A program made the translations under genes and the position numbers. A DNA stretch of 64,000 bases from Silene conica. Lineage: Eukaryota; Streptophyta; Magnoliopsida; Caryophyllales; Caryophyllaceae. Under the pieces are notes generated by a model. It made no database searches and was not told where the DNA came from. It worked only from the letters and a program-made list of their open reading frames with translations. Positions 38,290 to 48,956 of this stretch are shown here, piece after piece (the stretch's first letter is position 1; every line of letters starts with the position of its first letter). The stretch is taken from positions 53,483,579 through 53,547,578 of the forward strand of contig CM055313.2 of NCBI GenBank assembly GCA_029255685.2. Reading direction: 5' to 3'.

Positions 38290-38497
38290 TATAGAATATT
38301 ATACTGGTAAAAGTTGATATTATTGATAGGTTAGAAGGGTTTAAATACATAAGAAAGATCTACAAACTAGGAAACTAAATTACAAGAGATCATACAAGAT
38401 AATATAAAGATCATACAAGATAATATTCAAGCTAAGAATAAGGAAAGATATAACAATAAGGGAATAATATATTTAGGATATATTATTATCTTCAATA
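38290..38497 (-). repeat. 5' LTR of the Ale-like Copia element
   Basis: Same 208 bp as the left LTR. It contains an internal direct repeat of AGATCATACAAGATAATAT. Confidence 0.92.
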
Positions 38498-38502
38498 GAG
38501 AT

Positions 38503-39110
38503 AACTCACAGAGGTACCAAATTGTCGACCTTCTTCACCAGGCTCAAGGTTTGGTACAACCCAACAACAATAATCGAATACAAAAAGTACACCACAACTC
38601 ATAAGTCATAATCCACGGCACGCAACGAAAATTTGTAATCACCCAGGCGGTTTCAATATCTACAATCTTCCACTGTAGCATCAACAACTGCAGCTGATTT
38701 GTACATAGTACTGACTACTTTATTTCAGGACTCAGTTTCAGAACATGAACAGAAATCAACCCAAGTCTAATTGCGCTACATCTCTAAGCTGCTAAGTGTG
38801 TACATGACTATGACTATACATATGTTAAACAACTTAATAACCAGGAAAAACAAGATGAGGGAAGCCAGATGCAATTGCCACATCCAAAACGCACCCCTAC
38901 TAATTATCAGTAAAACAAAATCCGTAACACCATAACTCATGTCTTTCTAACATACCCTAAAACACAGATTAATCTTATAGTTTGGAAACACATAGCTCAT
39001 AAATAGCATAAAACAACATCAGAGTCTCAATCCCAAATGAATTGGGGACGCATAAGCTACATCGTTGGAAAAAAAACAAAACAAAACATACATTAATCTT
39101 TTAAATAAAG
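38503..39110 (-). other. Downstream flank of the nucleoredoxin-like gene
   Basis: No further ORF. It lies just 3' of the gene ending at 39111 and plausibly contains its 3' untranslated region. A CCCAAATGAATTGGGGACGC motif at about 39030-39050 resembles a motif common in plant dispersed repeats. Confidence 0.4.
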
Positions 39111-39557
39111 CTAATCAACGTAAATATCCTCTTCTTCAAGATTCTTTAAATCCTCAAATATCTCTTCACGCAGGGAATCATGGAATAGCATTCTGCTAAG
39201 CCTTTGCTCCAGGACTGCGCTTCTCGTGAAAGGATACGTGTTGATTCCTATTTGGTCTATGACTGTCCTTCCCTCCAGTTCCCCGGAGGATATGCATTTA
39301 GGTGGCAAAATTATCAACTTCTCTACATCAAATTGCGTGCAGAAGGCACGCCGCAGCCTGTGGCAAACCTTGTTGTCAAAGGGAAAAATAAACCAGGATT
39401 TTATGTCGTAACGCTTCAAAAGATCAGTGATTTTTTCATAGTACAACTTTGGTTCCTCAAAGTAAGGCATGCATACAAGCACGACCTCGAGCTCCTGGTT
39501 GTTTTCTAAGCAACATTTATAGGCCTGGTTAAGTTGATCCATGAAGTTTCCAGTAAG
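39111..39557 (-). pseudogene. Nucleoredoxin-like gene, 3' piece
   Basis: It carries the second thioredoxin-like unit without a CxxC pair (LTGNFMDQLNQAYKCC, ELEVVLVCMPYF, YDIKSWFIFPF, LIILPPKC, IGINTYPFTRS) and an acidic C-terminus (NLEEEDIYVD). Its left end is the natural stop at 39111. Confidence 0.7.
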
Positions 39558-39562
39558 GCATA

Positions 39563-40193
39563 TGATGTAGGATGGACAAGGGTTTTGTCATAGGATATTA
39601 TAGTTACCTTCTTTTTAGTTTCCATAAGTTAGCTAGTAAGAATAAGGTAGTTTTATTTATTTCCTTATTGCTTATTTTCTTAATTTCAGTTTTAAGAATA
39701 AGGCAAGTAGTTTTAAGGTAATAGTTGATTTTAGGAAAGTTTTCCTTATCCTCTTATGGAAAGGATCACATGTTTTTAGGAAGTCTTGTGTCCCTATTCT
39801 ACTATATATAGGGACTTATGTATTCAGTTTTTATTAATTCAAGTTTGAGAGATTAATACAAGAGTTTCTTGTTTTCTAATTGCTTGCGAGTTATTAGATT
39901 TATTATTTCTTCCTTGCGAGGTTGAGATAAGTTTAGTGTGATTCTATCCTTGCGAGGTGTGGATTACCATTCGTGTGTAACATCGAGTTCCTTGCGAGGG
40001 AGGAGAGTTGTTCACGTCATATCTTAGTTTTAGTTAAGGGTCTTGCGAGATTTTCATAACTAATTCATATTTTTTTACTATTTTAATTCTATTTACTTAC
40101 AAAAACACAAAAAAATAACAATACTTTATTTCCGCTGCAAAGTTACTCTAAGTTTTACATCAATTTGGTAAAACGTGTGGTTATTTTACATCA
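39563..40193 (+). repeat. 5' LTR of the non-autonomous element
   Basis: TGATGTAGGATGG to TTTTACATCA, 631 bp. It contains a TATA-like box (CTATATATAGG) and repeated CTTGCGAG motifs spaced through the downstream half. Confidence 0.93.
39802..39812 (+). promoter_or_regulatory. Putative TATA box in the 5' LTR
   Basis: CTATATATAGG, about 240 bp into the LTR, is the strongest TATA-like sequence and would set U3/R structure. The same box is at about 41819-41829 in the 3' LTR. Inference from sequence only. Confidence 0.5.
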
Positions 40194-40196
40194 AAT

Positions 40197-40208
40197 TGGT
40201 ATCAGAGC
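40197..40208 (+). other. Primer-binding site
   Basis: TGGTATCAGAGC, three bases past the LTR end, matches the tRNA-Met-type primer site found in the other elements of this window. Confidence 0.9.
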
Positions 40209-40277
40209 TTCGGCTCTTGATTTCCTTAAACCAAGACGGTCCTTGGGTTATCTTTTATCTACATCATATATGTTGTT

Positions 40278-41567
40278 ATGTCTCAAAAGAAATTCAAACG
40301 TGTGTTGAAGGCATTAGAAGAATATGAGCGAGATTTATTTTGGGAGGATATAACACGGAGGATTGATGAACTTTCGTCTACATGTGAAAGGTGGGAGCGG
40401 GAGCGTGAACGTAGTCAATCTCGCACAACAAAAAAACAAGAGGAAAAAAAGGCTGGTCGGAGTATAGAAGAGATAAAGATTGCCTCTTCTAAAGATGCTC
40501 ACGAAGAAGCAGTAAGGCGTGTAGATAAGCCACCAAACAGACCAGACGAATTTCAGCTTGTAGAGATGCCTGAAATATTCAGGAACAACCCAAAAAACTG
40601 TCAGAAAGAAGACTCCCATATTCAGGATGATGAACCAAAAGAAGAAGACCAGATTATCATAGTTGAGCCAATAAGTGATGATGAATCTGATATAGAAGAT
40701 GCGTCATTATTTGATCCTACGTTGCCAATTATTTTTGATAAAGAATTTGTAGAAGTTGGCGATGAAGATGGTCTGTTCATAGAAGAAAAAATTGAGTCTT
40801 TCGATGTTGATGATGAAGAAGAAGAAGAGCATGTGAGAATCAAGCTTGAAGAAGAACAAGTTGAGTCGTTCAAAGGCGTTCACGAAGAAAATGCAAAAAA
40901 TCATGGAGAGGTGCCAGGTTCATGCGACTGTCAAATTACGGAGATGCCTTATCTTCTCCAAACACACAGTCCACCAGACTATCCGATTAAGAGTAGTGAG
41001 TCTAAAGGCGAAGACGAGTTGAACACAAATATTGTTGATCCATTAGATAAAGCTGGTAGCAAAGAACTTCCAGACTTTCAGAATGGTGATTCCGACGATT
41101 CTTGTTTGTTACCAATGTTGGAAAAAGAATTATTGCAAGGTACTACTTATTCGAGTTTTCAATTCAAGGAACCGTATAAGTCGCCACTTGATATTTCTAT
41201 TGATCAGAAACTTTATGGAGGAAACTACCAAATTTGTTTCTTGGATTCAATTTCTATTGATGTTCAAGATAATCTTGTTATTCCAAACAAGTATGGTTTT
41301 GAATATACTACACTTGTGCAACGTGGAAGGCATGATAAAAGAACGTCGAAGGGTTGTTGGTACACACAAAAGTTAAGAACGAAGAAAGGAGTCAAGCTTA
41401 AGTGCATCGATGATAGTAAGTTTTACGATTATATTGAAGATGATGAGCTGAAAAAGGCGTCAAAAACAAATTCAAGCATGATATTCACTTCATTCGTATT
41501 TAAACTTGTTAGATTTGTTTTTGATCCAGGAGGACGTTGGTTCAAGAATCGGGACGATTCTTTTTGA
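40278..41567 (+). mobile_element. 429-aa acidic ORF of unknown function in the LTR element
   Basis: The ORF fills nearly the whole interior and is unbroken. The N-terminal 60 residues are charged and helix-prone (LKALEEYERDLFWEDITRRIDE), suggesting a coiled coil. Residues 100-210 are very acidic with long Glu/Asp runs (DDEEEEEHVRIKLEEEQ). A more globular part follows (about 300-400: YGGNYQICFLDSISIDVQDN, KGCWYTQKLRTKKGV). The end reads FDPGGRWFKNRDDSF. I find no CCHC knuckle, gag core, protease, integrase or RT motif. It may be a diverged gag-like packaging protein or a captured host sequence; neither is shown. Confidence 0.8.
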
Positions 41568-41579
41568 AGAAAGGGAGAA

Positions 41580-42210
41580 TGATGTAGGATGGACAAGGGT
41601 TTTGTCATAGGATATTATAGTTACCTTCTTTTTAGTTTCCATAAGTTAGCTAGTAAGAATAAGGTAGTTTTATTTATTTCCTTATTGCTTATTTTCTTAA
41701 TTTCAGTTTTAAGAATAAGGCAAGTAGTTTTAAGGTAATAGTTGATTTTAGGAAAGTTTTCCTTATCCTCTTATGGAAAGGATCACATGTTTTTAGGAAG
41801 TCTTGTGTCCCTATTCTACTATATATAGGGACTTATGTATTCAGTTTTTATTAATTCAAGTTTGAGAGATTAATACAAGAGTTTCTTGTTTTCTAATTGC
41901 TTGCGAGTTATTAGATTTATTATTTCTTCCTTGCGAGGTTGAGATAAGTTTAGTGTGATTCTATCCTTGCGAGGTGTGGATTACCATTCGTGTGTAACAT
42001 CGAGTTCCTTGCGAGGGAGGAGAGTTGTTCACGTCATATCTTAGTTTTAGTTAAGGGTCTTGCGGGATTTTCATAACTAATTCATATTTTTTTACTATTT
42101 TAATTCTATTTACTTACAAAAACACAAAAAAATAACAATACTTTATTTCCGCTGCAAAGTTACTCTAAGTTTTACATCAATTTGGTAAAACGTGTGGTTA
42201 TTTTACATCA
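41580..42210 (+). repeat. 3' LTR of the non-autonomous element
   Basis: 631 bp, same as 39563-40193 except for one base seen. Confidence 0.93.
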
Positions 42211-42978
42211 GCATAGGTACAAGGCGACATGCCTATTACTCAACTCTGACACGGGCAAGGATTGATGGTAAGGTCCTCCACAGAATGTGGAGAGCACGAG
42301 AGAGTGGTCACAGAGCAGAAAATCCTTATGTAGGGAGAGAGGCTGATCTAAGACAACCCTGTTAATAGATTCAGGCAAAAACATGCGCTTGCCGCCACAC
42401 CTACGCTTAAAGAAAGGATCCAACCGAGCCTTCAACACATGGTCTTCTACTCTAATGTCGTCTACATTTCTAGTAAACCAGTCAAAACTATAATCGAATA
42501 ATAGTGTAGGAACATCATGGTAAGGCAAGATCATTCCGGTGGGATCGAGAACAATGGCAGACATCTCAGATGTTATGCAGACGTAGTTGGTGCTAATGAA
42601 GGAGCAAACAGAATTGCGGGTGTCCAAGTCAGAGAAAGGTATTGCAAGGCACGGTAACTTAGATACTAATTTATCGAAACGAAGCTTTTTATTCCGTTTA
42701 ACAGTGAGAGATACGACCATCTCAAAACCAGCTAGAGATATCTCAGGATAATTGTCTATTATAACGCGCCAAAACAGACTACGCACGTCAGGTGGAAGGG
42801 TATCCTTCCGCGCAGGCAAATCGGATCCAGGGAAAGAGAATATGATTAAGGGTTTTCCTCGGATTGTATTTAAATTAACAAATTCACCATTCGACTTTAC
42901 CAAGTAATTTGTTTGGCCATTATTCGAAAGAAAGGATATTACATCTAGATGAGTTTTACCATTTTCACACTTAACAAA
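42211..42978 (-). pseudogene. Nucleoredoxin-like gene, central piece
   Basis: It contains the first thioredoxin-like unit: LDVISFLSNN, NGEFVNLNTIRGKPL, the SKLPCLAIPFSD block diagnostic of nucleoredoxins, and IVLDPTGMIL. It then starts the second unit (HVALYLC). It is bordered at 42983/42984 by the solo LTR and at 42210/42211 by the non-autonomous LTR element. The open frame from 42903 shown by simple ORF finding begins at a TTG and is not a real start. Confidence 0.7.
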
Positions 42979-42983
42979 CTTAC

Positions 42984-45607
42984 TGTAATACCCCGTATTT
43001 TATCGGTAATTAATTTATATGGTTATTAAGGCGTTGCTAATATTTGAACGTTTATACCCGATGATTGAGTTATCGAATGCGTATTTTATATTATTGGTGT
43101 AATATCTCATTATAATATCTATTGCTATATTGACGTGTTTATCGTATTTGAACGTTAGTATCGATAATTAGCTACCGAATAAGTGTTTTATATTTTATAT
43201 GTTGTTAATATTATGTCGTATATGCGTGTTAGCTAGTAAACCGTATCTTAATGTTAGCATTGGGCCTTGATATGCGTGCCTATCTTGAGCAGCCCACTTA
43301 GATAAGTTAATACAAACACCATATACACTCTTTGTCGCCTCCTATTTCGACCTCTCAAAACCCTACCTCTAACCTAATGCACACAACACAACCCTATCTA
43401 CTTTGCTGCCGCCACATCAGAGAATCAAAGGGGAGGTTACACGGTGGCTTAAGGGAGGCCTAAGGGTGGTCGAATTCCCTGTGAAGTAAGTACACTCATC
43501 GCGTTTTTCCCCTTTTCAGCCTTTTCTTTCGTTTTGATCCAATAGATTCATTTGTGTTATGGTATGTATAGGTTTTAATTTTCGTGCAATGTTGATCTAT
43601 GATGTCGGTAGATGCCTTTGACCATAGTCACGCTCCCGTGGACCACCTAGGACCACCAGTTATGGGTGTCTTTGTCGCGTATCACAGTTCGCAGTTTATG
43701 ATTTCAAAACAGAGTATGGAACACGTGATACTTGTGTATGAATTCGATGCTCATCCTGTGCACGTTTTGTTCTGGGTATTCAAGTAAGGGATTAGTGGTA
43801 GTCAGGGGGTTTAAATGGTGGTCATCACGGCGGGAATGGGTGGTTTATGTGGTCAGGAGGGCGGGTTTCGTTGGTAGTGTTTGCTGCGTTTAGAAACAGA
43901 GCGGCTGGGGGTGTGGGTTTTGTATACGGTTTTTGGCGTCGTGGGTGGTGGTCGACGACCACTAACCTTCTCCCTGCGACCACCACGACCCAAAGGCGAG
44001 GTTGGTAGTGCCGGTGGGGAGGCCGGGGGCTGTAGGCGGTGTTGGGAGCAGTGTTTGTCGGGTCTGTTGCGTGGTGAAGGTTGCTGTGTGTTCGGGTTTC
44101 GTGTTGTTGCTGTTCGTGTTGCTGTCGTGTTTCTTGTGTTGAAATCATACAATTATTGTTGTTTTGTTATCATTATTTATGATTAGAATATTATTATTAT
44201 TATTAATTATTGTTATTATTATGGTAAGATGATTATAGTAATGATAATGATCTTATTAATATTATTAGTAAGGATTTGTTTAATACTAATGTTGTATTGT
44301 TGTTATGAAATTATAATTGTATGTCATATGTTATATATGTTATTATTATTACTAATCGTATTATTAGAAGTTGTTATGGCCAATATTATTGATAATGAAC
44401 ATAATGATTATTATTAATTACTTATGTTATTATTGTTGTTGTTAATGACTGATTATTAATATGCGGTAAATTGTTAATAACGTTTTGTGGTTAGTAATGT
44501 ATTTGGGTATGAGCAATTTGGTGATTTCATATGATGACAATTATTTATATGTGATTAAGATTAATAATTGAGAACATGATCAATGATTTTGTAGTACTTT
44601 TTGGGCAAGGTTTCTATTTCGGGAAAGTTTCTATTACAGGAAACTTTCCACTTTTGGGAATTTCTATATATTTAGTATGTCGTTACTATATAAAATAGGG
44701 GTCTAGTGGAGATTTATTAATTGTTAAATAATATTTATTATCAATCATGAACAGGATCGTATAATTTAATAGTGTTGGTGGTATGGTTAGAAATTGATGT
44801 TAAGTACTACTACTTATAGGAACTGAGTTCGAGGTGGAATAACTCTGGTAGCTGTTCGGTTGTCTTTCTGCGATTCCAGGTAGGGGAATGTAATATGATT
44901 CATGTTATGACAGGAAATGTGTAAGTGATGCTTATTACGAGTTTGATATAATTGATTATTACTGTACTGTGGATTGAATTGTTATTATTGATCACTGTGG
45001 AGATAAAGGGTCTGTGTTTGGTGCGGAGATAAGGGTCTGTGTTTGGTGCGGAGATAAAGGGTCTGTGTTTGGTGCGGAGATAAAGGGTCTGTGTTTGGTG
45101 CGGAGATAAAGGGTCTGTGATATGGTGTGGAGTATATTGGGTCTTGTGATCGGTGCGGAGTTTATTTGGTGTTGGATCGGTGCGGAGAAGGGATGATTGA
45201 TCCCAATGTATTTATGATAGTATTGTTTTTATGTGTTGTCTGCTTTACCTACTCAACCTCGCGGTTGACCCTGTGTATTCGTGTGACACCTACGATGATC
45301 CGGAATGGGGAGTAGATTTTTCAGGTCAGTGACAGACGGATTAGGAGCTTGGGCATGGAGAGAGACATGGCTTGGACTTACTTAGAATTAGATCACCTTT
45401 AGATATCTTCAGTTGTACTTTTGTTGTATCAAAGTTTGGACCTCGTAGTTGCTGTAATATCAAGTTTTAAATTAATCGGTTTTTATATATAAAGTACTTT
45501 GGTTTGTTTACCTTGTTATTCACTACCTCGGATATTCCGAGATGATAACAGTCCTATCTATTTGAGAATGTCTTGCTAAAGGCTCTTAAATAAATGGGGG
45601 TGTTACA
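42984..45607. mobile_element. 2.6 kb solo LTR inserted near the nucleoredoxin start
   Basis: It runs from TGTAATACCCCGTA to GGGGGTGTTACA and is flanked by CTTAC on both sides (42979-42983 and 45608-45612). It has Gypsy-type LTR ends like those at 15844 and 23675. Inside are a GTC-rich part at about 43800-44130, AT-rich trinucleotide tracts (about 44150-44420) and about five units of GGTGCGGAGATAAAGGGTCTGTGTTT (44995-45125). Open frames in it are low-complexity. Confidence 0.88.
44995..45190 (+). repeat. 26-bp tandem repeat in the solo LTR
   Basis: About five near-perfect copies of GGAGATAAAGGGTCTGTG plus TTTGGTGC, followed by more diverged units ending near 45190. Tandem repeats at a comparable LTR position occur in the other large LTRs here. 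Confidence 0.85.
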
Positions 45608-45661
45608 CTTACACTTGCTCAAACTAGGTAATTCCTTTTCATCCTCAACAAAGCTACCCAT
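45608..45661 (-). pseudogene. Nucleoredoxin-like gene, 5' coding piece
   Basis: Eighteen codons beginning with ATG at 45661, cut at the CTTAC target site of the solo LTR. The context ahead of the ATG (TTGAATAATC..., promoter side) is host-like. Confidence 0.55.
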
Positions 45662-45984
45662 CTCAGTTGAATAATCTTATACGGAGTACTAAATATAGAT
45701 TAATTAAATTAAATAAATAATTGAAGTTAGATACAAAACCCTAACCTCCTCCCTTTTGCTCCTGATTATCGCTGCAGATACTTGGCTTCTGCAACACGTT
45801 TGTATCATGGAACATATGATTAGGGTTTCGGCTTTTCATTCATACGGAGTATAATATATATGGAATAGGGATATAGCCATATAGATATATATACTTGGGA
45901 ATTTTGTAAAATAACCCTTTTATGTACACTTTTTTTTTTTACAAATAATCCCTTTTAAATTCACTTTTATAAATAACTCCCTTA
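45662..45984. other. Upstream flank of the nucleoredoxin-like gene
   Basis: AT-rich, with TACGGAGTA motifs near 45679 and 45843. It likely holds the former promoter. No ORF. Confidence 0.4.
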
Positions 45985-46660
45985 AATATCACCTAAACCT
46001 AAAAATCACCCCTTATTATTGATTATTCTAACGATTTCTATAAAAACCCGATCTATACGCGATATTACGATTTAAATTATGTAATATACCTAAACTATCC
46101 TTACTTATAAGGCTACTCATCCAACAAACACACAAATTTATTTACCATCTCACCCAATTTTAAATCCTAAATCAAAACATAAATCTTAAACCCAAAATCA
46201 ATTATTAAATCAATCCGTTAAAAAAGAGGCACTATTCTTATCCTGCATATAGTTAATAGACTTTTATGTACCCTTTCTTATTTGTGTTGTGACCTTCATC
46301 ACAGTAAACCACCCAACAAATGGAGAAAGTCGTTAAATAATAATAAAGTCAAAGGGGAAGCTTTGCCGCAGAGAGATCAAAGTAAGGGTAGTGTAAATTG
46401 ATTGATTGATTCGGATTTTAATTGATTTATTTGAGAATTAATTATGGGGTTTAGGGCTTATGTTTTAATTTGGGATTTAAAACTAGGTGAGATTGTGAAT
46501 GAGTTTGTGTGTCGGTTGGGTGGGTAGTGTTATATGTAAGGGTAGTTTAGGTATATTACATAATTTAAGTCGTAATATCGCGTATAGATCGGGTTTTGTA
46601 GAAATTGTTAGAATAATCAATAATAAGGGGTGATTTTTAGGTTTAGGTGATATATACTAT
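45985..46660. mobile_element. Long-inverted-repeat element (Mutator-like or foldback)
   Basis: The left arm (about 45985-46225) and the right arm (about 46415-46657) are reverse complements at roughly 85% or more, for example TATACGCGATATTACGA in one and TCGTAATATCGCGTATA in the other. A unique centre of about 190 bp has no ORF. Long arms suit a Mutator-type MITE, but the target duplication is unclear. The PIF/Harbinger element starts at its right edge. Confidence 0.75.
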
Positions 46661-46663
46661 TTA

Positions 46664-48030
46664 GGCCTTGTTCTTTCTGACTTATTTTCAGCTCGTTTCA
46701 GTTCAATTCAGCTCTATTCAATTCAATTCAGCTCAGCTTCATTCAGTTCAGTTCAGTTCAGTTCAGTAGTAGTAGTAGCAGCAGCAGTAGGAGGAGTAGG
46801 AGTAGGAGGAGTAGTAGTAGTTGTAGTAGCAGCAGCAGTAGCAGTAGACATGAGAGAGTAGAGAAAACGTAATTGAGAAGTAAAATTTGATAACATTCGA
46901 ATAATAATATTTGTTAACACAATCGAAATTGATAATAATCTTGAAAATATAGATATCATTAACAAAGACATCATCTATGTTGCTTCGTTATTGACTTACG
47001 TATCATTTTGACGTGCTTCATTTTCAAGGTCATTATGGACACCAATATTACACCCTATTTTTTTTGCAATTTCTTTTCGAACTTTGTCCATGAATTTCTT
47101 CCGTTCTTTATCATCCGTGTGTGAATTTGTTCTTTCTTGAATCTTTGATGTTGTAGAACTGGAATACCAAGTTTCTACATCCGAATGAAATTATGAAGTG
47201 TAAAAGCGGATACGATAATTGACATTTGATATTTCGTTGTCATTTGTGGCATGTTTTTTTAACACCTTTCACCTTCTTTTCGGCTGACCAAACGCCATTT
47301 CAACCGTCATCCTCAAAGATGAATGTCGATAATTAAAATGTTCAAATATTCCGCTAGGAGGTGCATGCTTATATTCAGGCACATGGTTTCTCACGTTTAG
47401 ATGACTAATAGGAGACAAATACCCAAGTGTATTCGGGTATCCCGAATCCACCAAATAATATTTACCTACAAATGTTTATATATAAAAATAATTAATGTTT
47501 AGATGTAAAATGTTTAGATAATAAAAAAAATGAAATACATGTCACATTTACCACATTTAGACGTAAAATGTTTAGATATTAAAAAAATTAATGTTTAGAC
47601 ATAAAATATTCAAATGTTACTTTTGTTAATTTTAAAACACAAGAAAAGAAAAAAGCAAAGTCCATTAGAGTTGACTACAAAAAAAATACCTAAAAATTAA
47701 TATTTTTTTAATATAATTATTTTTAAAAATATCACAAATTTGTATTAATTAAACATTTTTTTTATATTATTATTATTATTACTACTATTATTATTATTAT
47801 TATTAGTTAGTACACTTTAACTAAACTTAAGTTATATCTATTAATTTCAGCTTCATTCAGATCAATTCAATTCAGCTCGATTAAGTTCAGTTCAGTTCAG
47901 TTCAGTTCAGTCCAGCTCAGCTCGATTCAGCTCAGCTCAGCTCATTTCAGTTCAGCTCAGCTCAGCTCAACCCAACCCTATTCAGTTTAGCACAATTAGT
48001 CCAGCTCAAAAAACTCAGAAAGAACAGGAC
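46664..48030 (-). mobile_element. PIF/Harbinger element, internally degraded
   Basis: The inverted ends GGCCTTGTTCTTTCTGACTT and, reverse-complemented, GTCCTGTTCTTTCTGAGTT enclose about 1.37 kb. TTA precedes the left end as expected for PIF/Harbinger, but the right-hand TTA is not obvious. Subterminal zones are packed with TTCAGCTCAG-like units. A transposase C-terminal remnant lies inside on the minus strand, so this is a deletion derivative and not a pure MITE. Confidence 0.75.
47269..47454 (-). pseudogene. PIF/Harbinger DDE transposase fragment
   Basis: The minus strand reads VDSGYPNTLGYLSP, HVPEYKHAPPS, then FNYRHSSLRMTVEMAFG. The xDxGYP...FNxRHSSLRxxxExxFG pattern is the C-terminal catalytic part of the Harbinger (DDE_4) transposase, including the last acidic residue (E in VEMAFG). 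Only about 60 residues remain readable; the upstream D residues and most of the protein are missing. A weak continuation (TDDKERKKFMDKVRKEIAKK) lies at about 47030-47130 in the same orientation. Confidence 0.8.
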
Positions 48031-48449
48031 ATTTGTGGTCCATTCATGGCCTATTTGAGCTTGAGCTAAGATGGACTCGCTATTTTTTAAGCCAAACTCG
48101 GATTCAGCTCGAAACTTGTCAAACTTAACTAATAATGGAATCTACTATTTTGGACTAAGATTCAGATCCAAATCCAATGGGTCCAATTTAACTTGATCTG
48201 TACCCGGGTCTGAGTTAGAGATTAGAATAGTAGATGCGTAATAATATACTCTTTCCTATTTACAGTTTTTCTTTCTTATTTCCTTATTTATAAGTCTTAG
48301 TCAGTTTTTCTTTACTATTTGTATTTACTAGATTTCATGTCGTGTCATATTTTAATTTGACGTATTGAAAAATGTACAGAAAAATTCAGTTATTCTCCCA
48401 TAAGGCTCCAACTTAATTAGTTTAAAAGATTTATAGATTTCCTAATCAA
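48031..48449. other. Intergenic, no gene seen
   Basis: AT-rich spacer with TTTCTTTCTTATTTCC tracts near 48280. Nothing recognised. Confidence 0.5.
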
Positions 48450-48840
48450 TATTTTTTACCTTTTTACACAAACTTAGATACATTTTTTTACGGAGTAAAT
48501 ACTTTGTTTTTTTACCTTTTTACGTAAACCTATATACATTTTTTGACGAAGTAGATACATTTTTTTTACTTTTTTACGTAAACCTAGATACATTTTTTTT
48601 ATGGAGTAGATAAATTTTTTTACTTTTTTTTTACATAAACCTAGATACATTTTTTGAAGGAGTAGATACATTTTTTTTTTTAATTTTTTAAATAAACCTA
48701 GATACATTTTTTTACGGGGTAGATATATTTTTTTAACTTTTTTTACATAAATCTAAATACATTTTTTGACGGAGTAGATACATTTTTTTTTTTACTTTTT
48801 TATATACAGATACATTTTTTTACGGGGTAGATATGTATTT
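48450..48840. repeat. Tandem repeat of about 60 bp
   Basis: Six to seven diverged copies of a unit built from ACGTAAACCTAGATACAT, a T run, ACGGAGTAGATACAT and a second T run. It produces a repetitive Lys/Tyr/Met-rich frame on the minus strand that is an artefact. Confidence 0.85.
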
Positions 48841-48956
48841 TGTACTGCTTTGATTTTTTTTTTTGTAAGGATTTAATGGAGATGGAAAACTCTAGTGATT
48901 TAATTGTTCCATGGCAACTGATAGTAATGCTATCGAACAAATAAAGCTTAAACAAA

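Larger units (their letters stand above)
33905..38497 (-). mobile_element. Young whole-looking Copia element (Ale-like), TA...TA termini
   Basis: Identical 208-bp LTRs (33905-34112 and 38290-38497) enclose one uninterrupted 1,369-codon gag-pol frame. The flanks are GAGAT (33900-33904) and GAGAT (38498-38502). The primer-binding site TGGTATCAGA, on the minus strand, lies at 38281-38289, directly inside the right LTR. The LTR ends are TA...TA instead of TG...CA, a known minority type in plant Copia elements. I saw no LTR difference, so the insertion is very recent. Short LTRs and a single frame suggest the Ale lineage, by recall. Confidence 0.95.
39563..42210 (+). mobile_element. Very young non-autonomous LTR retrotransposon with unknown ORF
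   Basis: Two 631-bp LTRs (39563-40193 and 41580-42210) differ by eye at one position. They enclose a tRNA-Met primer site (TGGTATCAGAGC at 40197), one 429-codon ORF and a polypurine tract (AAAGGGAGAA) next to the 3' LTR. The flanks are GCATA (39558-39562) and GCATA (42211-42215). It has no protease, integrase, RT or RNase H, so it must use proteins from other elements. One difference in 631 bp implies insertion within very recent time, on the order of 0.1 million years at usual plant rates. It looks whole. It disrupts the nucleoredoxin-like gene. Confidence 0.93.
39111..45661 (-). pseudogene. Nucleoredoxin-like gene, split by two LTR-element insertions
   Basis: Three minus-strand segments (45661-45608, 42978-42211, 39557-39111) fit in one frame once the insertions and their duplicated CTTAC and GCATA sites are set aside, for about 422 codons and no other break seen. 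The order of thioredoxin-like blocks (GKPLIIFSF; SKLPCLAIPFSDLDTRN; VLDPTGMILP; NQELEVVLVC; WFIFPFDNKV; INTYPFT) follows plant nucleoredoxins. The redox motif WCPPC is absent from both repeats (FPGSD and LTGNF-like positions), so a reductase function is doubtful even before disruption. The start ATG at 45661 gives MGSFVEDEKELPS. In this allele it cannot make the full protein. Confidence 0.7.

Noticed and set aside
42208-42903. Independent 231-codon gene on the minus strand
   Set aside because: It begins at a TTG and stops in an LTR. It is the middle of the nucleoredoxin-like gene.
43825-44186. Overlapping frames of about 100 codons on both strands, rich in Pro/His/Arg or Gly/Val
   Set aside because: GC-skewed low-complexity sequence inside a solo LTR, with no domain or conserved motif.
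46753-46974. Thr/Ala-rich minus-strand frame
   Set aside because: It comes from AGT/AGC microsatellite sequence in the PIF/Harbinger subterminal zone.
48474-48707. Lys/Tyr-rich repetitive minus-strand frame
   Set aside because: It is the translation of a 60-bp AT-rich tandem repeat.
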